Origin: Candidatus Bathyarchaeota archaeon | Lineage (GTDB): Archaea > Thermoproteota > Bathyarchaeia > 40CM-2-53-6 > RBG-13-38-9 | Assembly (NCBI GenBank): GCA_026394315.1 | Contig: JAPKYM010000193.1 | Coordinates: 1 to 9,466, forward strand | Length of the DNA: 9,466 bases | Direction of reading: 5' to 3' | In this document: one piece after another, positions 6,021-9,466 of the stretch | How positions within the stretch are numbered: position 1 is the stretch's first letter | Layout of the letters: every line of letters begins with the position of its first letter | Program-made: the position numbers and the translations under genes | The notes under the pieces: model-generated | What the model was told of the DNA's origin: nothing | The model's database searches: none | Seen by the model: the letters and a program-made list of their open reading frames with translations, nothing else

Positions 6021-7379
6021 CTACAGATAACCCCATGTCTGCAACAAGTCTCCATCTCGATTCCAACGTTCTCCAATGTCCGTCCGATAGAACATATTCG
6101 GTATGATCACGTTCCTAACTCGATTGTAGGTTTCTTTGCGGGCGTCCTCCAATGTGGGGCCAGAACCAGTAACGACTAACGCGTAGCCAGAGTTGCCTGC
6201 GAGACGCCAGTCTCCATCGACGAGTTTAGCGTCACCATGGTGAATACCGTTTGACATGACCTTTTTGAAAATGATCACTGCATCCTCTGAGTAGCGTCTG
6301 TAGGCGGCAGGATCTGAGAACGGATAGGGCGGAACCGCGACTACGACACCGATCTGAAATCCTCGTTGAGTACGTAGATTGAATTGTTGCCTGTTTGCCA
6401 AAGCATACAAGAAATCACTCCATCGGCTTAGGATACCTTCCATCTGGATATTGATCGTTGGATAGCCAAACCGGGGTGTAATCTCCAATGGGTAGATTCC
6501 GCGGGCGTTAACGATGCAGTTGATGTCAAAGTATCCGACATATCCCATCTCCGCCAAGAGTGTTGTGAATTTTGGCAGGGTCTCGTCATAAAGGCGGGTT
6601 CGCTCTGACCAAAACATCAGAGTTCCCATCTCGCCGGTGCTGGGACCTATTTCCTCATTGAACATTCGTTTGTGCTCGAAGTTGATACATGCAGGCAAAA
6701 TGAACTCTTGCCCATTGAAGAATGCGCCCACAGCTACTTCGACACCAGACACGAATCTCTGTAGCTGGAAGCTTTTGATTTTGGTGCTCCAAGTGCTTTT
6801 GTAGCGTTCAAGTATAGATACTATGTCAAGTCCATCTTCTTCTTGGCCTACAAATGATAGGACTTTTTCCTCTTGGGCCTTGCCGCTCGGTTTCACAACG
6901 TATCTTCCTGAATTATCTTTGACGAATTTGATCGCATCATCGAATGTAGTGAACTCCCAAGATGGAACGGTCTGAAGGCCAGCCTTCTTGAGCTGTTCTT
7001 GACCAAAGTCACGGTCTATCTCCAAGCAGTCGCTTGCTGCAGTTCCACCTACCACTGCTTTTCCTTCTTTGCGCATACGTTCTGCTGCAGCGCCAAAGCC
7101 TATGTCATCAAAGACGATGATATCAGCCCAATCCTTAAGGGACTCCCAGTCGCCCACTTTCTCGACAAAGCCATCCGAGATGTCCTTGTCTGTTTTGCTC
7201 GCAATGTAATATCGTACTTGGTTTCCTTCGTTCTTGACAGCATATGCAAGGTCGCCGATCAAACCAACATCCGAAACGAACAGGAAGTTTCTTGATGGAG
7301 TTAGGGAATCATTCTGCTTGACTGAGGCAGTCTGCTCCCGAATGCTACTGCCCTGAGGTTTTTCGCTAGTCATGTTCAT
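6021..7379 (-). CDS. PurD-like ATP-grasp ligase (phosphoribosylamine-glycine ligase family)
   Basis: An ATP-grasp enzyme, 452 residues from ATG 7379, built like glycinamide ribonucleotide synthetase. Numbered from that ATG: a Rossmann-like N-terminal part with VGLIGDLAYAVKNEG (38-52) in place of PurD's GGREHA loop; ATP-grasp motifs YVVKPSGKAQEEK (160-172), VSGVEVAVGAFFNG (210-223) and FEHKRMFNEEIGPSTGEMGT (234-253, matching DHKR..D.D.GPNTGGMG); PLEITPRFGYP (297-307), matching EFNARFGDPE but with Asn, Asp and Glu replaced; and a GARS C-terminal domain with YALVVTGSGPTLEDAR (399-414) and MFYRTDIGER (429-438). It should couple ATP to forming an amide-type bond; whether the acceptor is phosphoribosylamine is uncertain. 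TTG codons at 7385 and 7382 and ATG 7373 are other starts; a TATA-like box 25 nt before 7379 favours ATG 7379. It reads as intact. Confidence 0.88.
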   Translation of the reverse strand: MNMTSEKPQGSSIREQTASVKQNDSLTPSRNFLFVSDVGLIGDLAYAVKNEGNQVRYYIASKTDKDISDGFVEKVGDWESLKDWADIIVFDDIGFGAAAERMRKEGKAVVGGTAASDCLEIDRDFGQEQLKKAGLQTVPSWEFTTFDDAIKFVKDNSGRYVVKPSGKAQEEKVLSFVGQEEDGLDIVSILERYKSTWSTKIKSFQLQRFVSGVEVAVGAFFNGQEFILPACINFEHKRMFNEEIGPSTGEMGTLMFWSERTRLYDETLPKFTTLLAEMGYVGYFDINCIVNARGIYPLEITPRFGYPTINIQMEGILSRWSDFLYALANRQQFNLRTQRGFQIGVVVAVPPYPFSDPAAYRRYSEDAVIIFKKVMSNGIHHGDAKLVDGDWRLAGNSGYALVVTGSGPTLEDARKETYNRVRNVIIPNMFYRTDIGERWNRDGDLLQTWGYL

Positions 7380-7398
7380 CAACAATTACACGTTGTAG

Positions 7399-7412
7399 TC
7401 TATAATTGCATC
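7399..7412 (-). promoter_or_regulatory. TATA box for leaderless transcription of the PurD-like gene
   Basis: Minus strand GATGCAATTATAGA, core AATTATAG centred near 7404, lies 25 nt before ATG 7379. That is the usual TATA-to-start-site distance in archaea, so the mRNA probably begins at or next to the start codon. There is no Shine-Dalgarno site, consistent with leaderless initiation. Confidence 0.55.
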
Positions 7413-7504
7413 GAAATCTCAAGAAACGAATCTGAATCGAAGACTCTGAAGTCCAAATCGTATTTTGTAGGCCCCCTGCAATTAGCAATTCCATCTCTGA
7501 ACAT

Positions 7505-9307
7505 TCATGACGGCTTCAGGTATTCGCCCAGGAATTTGGCAATTCTCTTATGGGCATCAACACGATTGTCAAGTCTTCGGAATTCATGTCCCTCATCTTG
7601 GTAGACCACTAGATCAAACACCTTACCCAATTTCTGAAGCATATCCTGTGCATGCTTGGTTTCAGAAGCTGGGCAGCGAGGGTCATGTGCCCCTGAAATA
7701 AGATGGACTGGCGCCTCAATATCGTCGATGAAGAAGATAGGCGAAGAGTTACAAAAGCGATCGTAATCTTTCTTTGGATCACCCATATTCTCACGGTCCC
7801 AATACTGCAAGTCCTCACGCTCGTTCTCGATTTCTGTGAACCAGTTAAGAAATGGCACCATTGCAGCGCCGGCAGCCCAGTATTTGGGGAACTTGGTTAG
7901 GGCGCATAGGGTCAAGTATCCCCCATAGGACTCTCCTAGAAGACCGATTCTACTTGGATCTGTAAGCTGTTTCTCGATTAGGTAACCTGCAGCGGCGACA
8001 ACGTCATCTAGGTCTTTGTTACCCAGAACGAATCGATTTGCTTCCCGAAATTCTCGCCCGAATCCGGAACTGCCTCTGTAGTTTGGAACAACGACGACAT
8101 AGCCTAGACTTACGAGATGCTGGATTGAGGGATGCCATTCATTCATGTGCTGCAATGTGGGACCGCCGTGAACGTAGATAAGTGAAGGGCCAGGCTTCGC
8201 GGGATTAAATGTCTTCGGGAGATAAAGTAAAGTTGGAATTTCCAACCCATCCTTGCTAAGATAGCTAACAGAAGAACCCTTGACGAACAGTGTAGGGTCA
8301 ATCGTGCTGGGAAGAGAGTTCGTAAGTTGATGAAACTCCTGATTATTCAGGTTCACATTCCACAGATCTGGAGGGTGACTTGGATTTGAGAATGTGAAGA
8401 ACATCGTTTCAGGATCACGGCCAAACCCGATCTGTGCGTGCACACCCTCCTTGAACTCTAGAATATCCGTGACGTGGGTTTCGAGGTTCTGAATGGCTAT
8501 GCTTACGTTTCCATTCTGGTTTACGAGATAGGCGAGCTTACGGCCGTCCGGAAGCCATTGGGGATCGTAGCATTCATAGCGGCTGTTGGTTACCCATTCC
8601 ACAGATCCACTCTCAAGGTTCCAGATTCCTATATCGGAGCTTCCTCGTTCGCTTGACATGAATGCGATTGTTTTCCCGTCAGGTGACCATTCTGGCGATG
8701 ATGCTTCAATCGGTTTGTCATTCTCTTTTAGGCGTCTGATCTCTCCGCCTTTCGCGGGAGTGATGAAGACGCCGTGATCCTGTGCGGCAACTAGCGCACT
8801 AAATGCGATCCATTTGCCATCAGGCGACCACTCGGGATCTGAATCATTAAACTCATGGTCGGATACACATTCTGGCTTTCCCCCTGACGATGGGATTGTG
8901 TATACGCTGAATTTTCCGTTACGATTCGATACAAATGCAAGTCTCCTTGCATCCGGTGACCAGCAAACATGCGGATAGATCGCTTCACTAGTGTCCGGTG
9001 TAAGATTCCAGGGTTTACCGTCTGATATTTCAAGGAGGAAGATATCGAAGTTTTCGTCACCTTGGTAATCTTGCGCATATGCAAGCTTGTTCCCATCTGG
9101 GGCGAAACAAGGGCTGATCTTGCCCTCAGTACCATTAGTAAGACATTGCATATGCCCTCCAGGTGGTTTCTGAATGTAGATCTCCAGTTGTCCAGACTTG
9201 TCCCAGCTGAAAGCAACCGCGTCACCCTTGAGTGAAACATCATAGTTGTAGACACTTGGAACGCGAAATATGGTCTCTGGGTTCAAGCTTTTCTGGAATG
9301 ATCGCAT
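7505..9307 (-). CDS. S9-family serine peptidase (acylaminoacyl-peptidase / prolyl-oligopeptidase type)
   Basis: A cytosolic serine peptidase of 600 residues that should release N-terminal or internal residues from short peptides. The first ~350 residues form a TolB-like beta-propeller, marked by repeated blade motifs (APDG at 69, WSPDA at 116, WSPDGK at 160 and 207, LPDGRK at 252). The alpha/beta-hydrolase domain follows: oxyanion loop YVHGGP (378-383), NYRGSSGFG (409-417), nucleophile elbow GESYGGY with Ser460, SGAHDPRCP with Asp542, and DEGHEF with His574, so the triad is complete. Start: ATG 9307, 8 nt after GTGAGGTGG; the ATG 12 codons upstream (9343) has no such site. No signal peptide. 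It is the first gene of the window in reading direction, 125 bp before the PurD-like ATG. Substrate class within S9 (acylaminoacyl, dipeptidyl or oligo) cannot be fixed from sequence. Confidence 0.95.
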   Translation of the reverse strand: MRSFQKSLNPETIFRVPSVYNYDVSLKGDAVAFSWDKSGQLEIYIQKPPGGHMQCLTNGTEGKISPCFAPDGNKLAYAQDYQGDENFDIFLLEISDGKPWNLTPDTSEAIYPHVCWSPDARRLAFVSNRNGKFSVYTIPSSGGKPECVSDHEFNDSDPEWSPDGKWIAFSALVAAQDHGVFITPAKGGEIRRLKENDKPIEASSPEWSPDGKTIAFMSSERGSSDIGIWNLESGSVEWVTNSRYECYDPQWLPDGRKLAYLVNQNGNVSIAIQNLETHVTDILEFKEGVHAQIGFGRDPETMFFTFSNPSHPPDLWNVNLNNQEFHQLTNSLPSTIDPTLFVKGSSVSYLSKDGLEIPTLLYLPKTFNPAKPGPSLIYVHGGPTLQHMNEWHPSIQHLVSLGYVVVVPNYRGSSGFGREFREANRFVLGNKDLDDVVAAAGYLIEKQLTDPSRIGLLGESYGGYLTLCALTKFPKYWAAGAAMVPFLNWFTEIENEREDLQYWDRENMGDPKKDYDRFCNSSPIFFIDDIEAPVHLISGAHDPRCPASETKHAQDMLQKLGKVFDLVVYQDEGHEFRRLDNRVDAHKRIAKFLGEYLKPS

Positions 9308-9315
9308 TAGAATTT

Positions 9316-9324
9316 CCACCTCAC
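9316..9324 (-). promoter_or_regulatory. Shine-Dalgarno site of the S9 peptidase
   Basis: GTGAGGTGG on the minus strand, 8 nt before ATG 9307. It has the same sequence core and spacing as the YHS gene site and selects ATG 9307 over ATG 9343. Confidence 0.65.
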
Positions 9325-9417
9325 TCGAACAGATGGTTTTCATTTGTATGGAGAGGATTCCACACCGCAGCGTATCATCTAGAAGATATGCAGTGTTAGG
9401 GGTGTAACCTCAGGCCT

Positions 9418-9445
9418 TAGTCTAGACTAGAATTCATACTTAAAG
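9418..9445 (-). promoter_or_regulatory. Candidate promoter with overlapping 12-bp palindromic operator upstream of the S9 peptidase
   Basis: Minus strand CTTTAAGTAT (9445-9436) is a good TATA-like box. The expected start site, about 25 nt on near 9416, lies at the edge of a perfect 12-bp palindrome TAGTCTAGACTA (9418-9429), which therefore fills the TATA-to-start space where a repressor would block transcription. The leader to ATG 9307 would be about 110 nt, long for an archaeon, so a second weaker box may be used (CATATCTTCT near 9390). The rest of 9330-9417 shows nothing clear. Confidence 0.35.
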
Positions 9446-9466
9446 CGCTCGCGCTCAGGCAGAAGC

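Noticed and set aside
6021..6179. Plus-strand frame crossing the end of the PurD-like gene (from 5934)
   Set aside because: Overlaps the conserved GARS C-terminal domain on the other strand and has no recognisable content.
7700..9100. Recurrent short DNA similarities in the S9 peptidase region
   Set aside because: They come from repeated WSPDGK-type propeller blades in the protein and are not a DNA repeat array or CRISPR.
8791..9255. 154-residue minus-strand frame within the S9 peptidase
   Set aside because: Out-of-frame shadow of the beta-propeller repeats; no family features.
9308..9343. Upstream ATG of the S9 peptidase
   Set aside because: No ribosome-binding site precedes ATG 9343, whereas GAGGTGG precedes ATG 9307, whose product starts close to the conserved domain.

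Overview
The window looks archaeal, from a genome of moderate GC. The evidence is an archaeal-type cofactor-independent phosphoglycerate mutase (ApgM family), AT-rich TATA-like boxes about 25 nt upstream of starts (one exactly placed for a leaderless mRNA), and GAGGTG Shine-Dalgarno sites at other genes. TTG and GTG starts are used. I cannot assign a phylum; an uncultivated Thaumarchaeota- or Bathyarchaeota-like lineage is possible, but that is a guess. All convincing genes lie on the minus strand, so transcription runs from right to left.

Reading in the direction of transcription: an S9-family serine peptidase with a beta-propeller (9307-7505); a PurD-like ATP-grasp ligase with a leaderless-type promoter (7379-6021); about 310 bp with no convincing gene; the N-terminal fossil of one P-type ATPase (5707-5396), which runs directly into an intact 858-residue P2-like P-type cation ATPase (5396-2820); an unrecognised 73-residue protein (2647-2426); a site-2-type M50 membrane protease with two CBS domains (2204-1086); a 45-residue YHS metal-binding protein (1046-909); a fossil of the C-terminal end of a heavy-metal P1B-type ATPase (836-669); and the first 224 residues of ApgM (672-1, running off the left edge).

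The most interesting reading is that the middle of the window (about 670-5710) is an eroding cation and metal transport locus. Three different P-type ATPases have left traces in 5 kb: one complete, one reduced to its N-terminal 100 residues, and one reduced to its last 50 or so residues next to a YHS protein of the kind that accompanies copper ATPases. Both fossils end in a stop codon that overlaps the next gene's ATG (TGATG at 5394-5398, ATGA at 669-672), so the remaining stubs may be kept as translational lead-ins, or the junctions may simply preserve the ancestral operon spacing. The intact ATPase, the CBS-regulated membrane protease and the YHS protein could still form an ion and membrane homeostasis group, but that is inference from neighbourhood only.

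The flanking genes (peptidase, ATP-grasp ligase, phosphoglycerate mutase) look like ordinary cytosolic metabolism. I saw no tRNA, rRNA, CRISPR array, transposase or attachment site.
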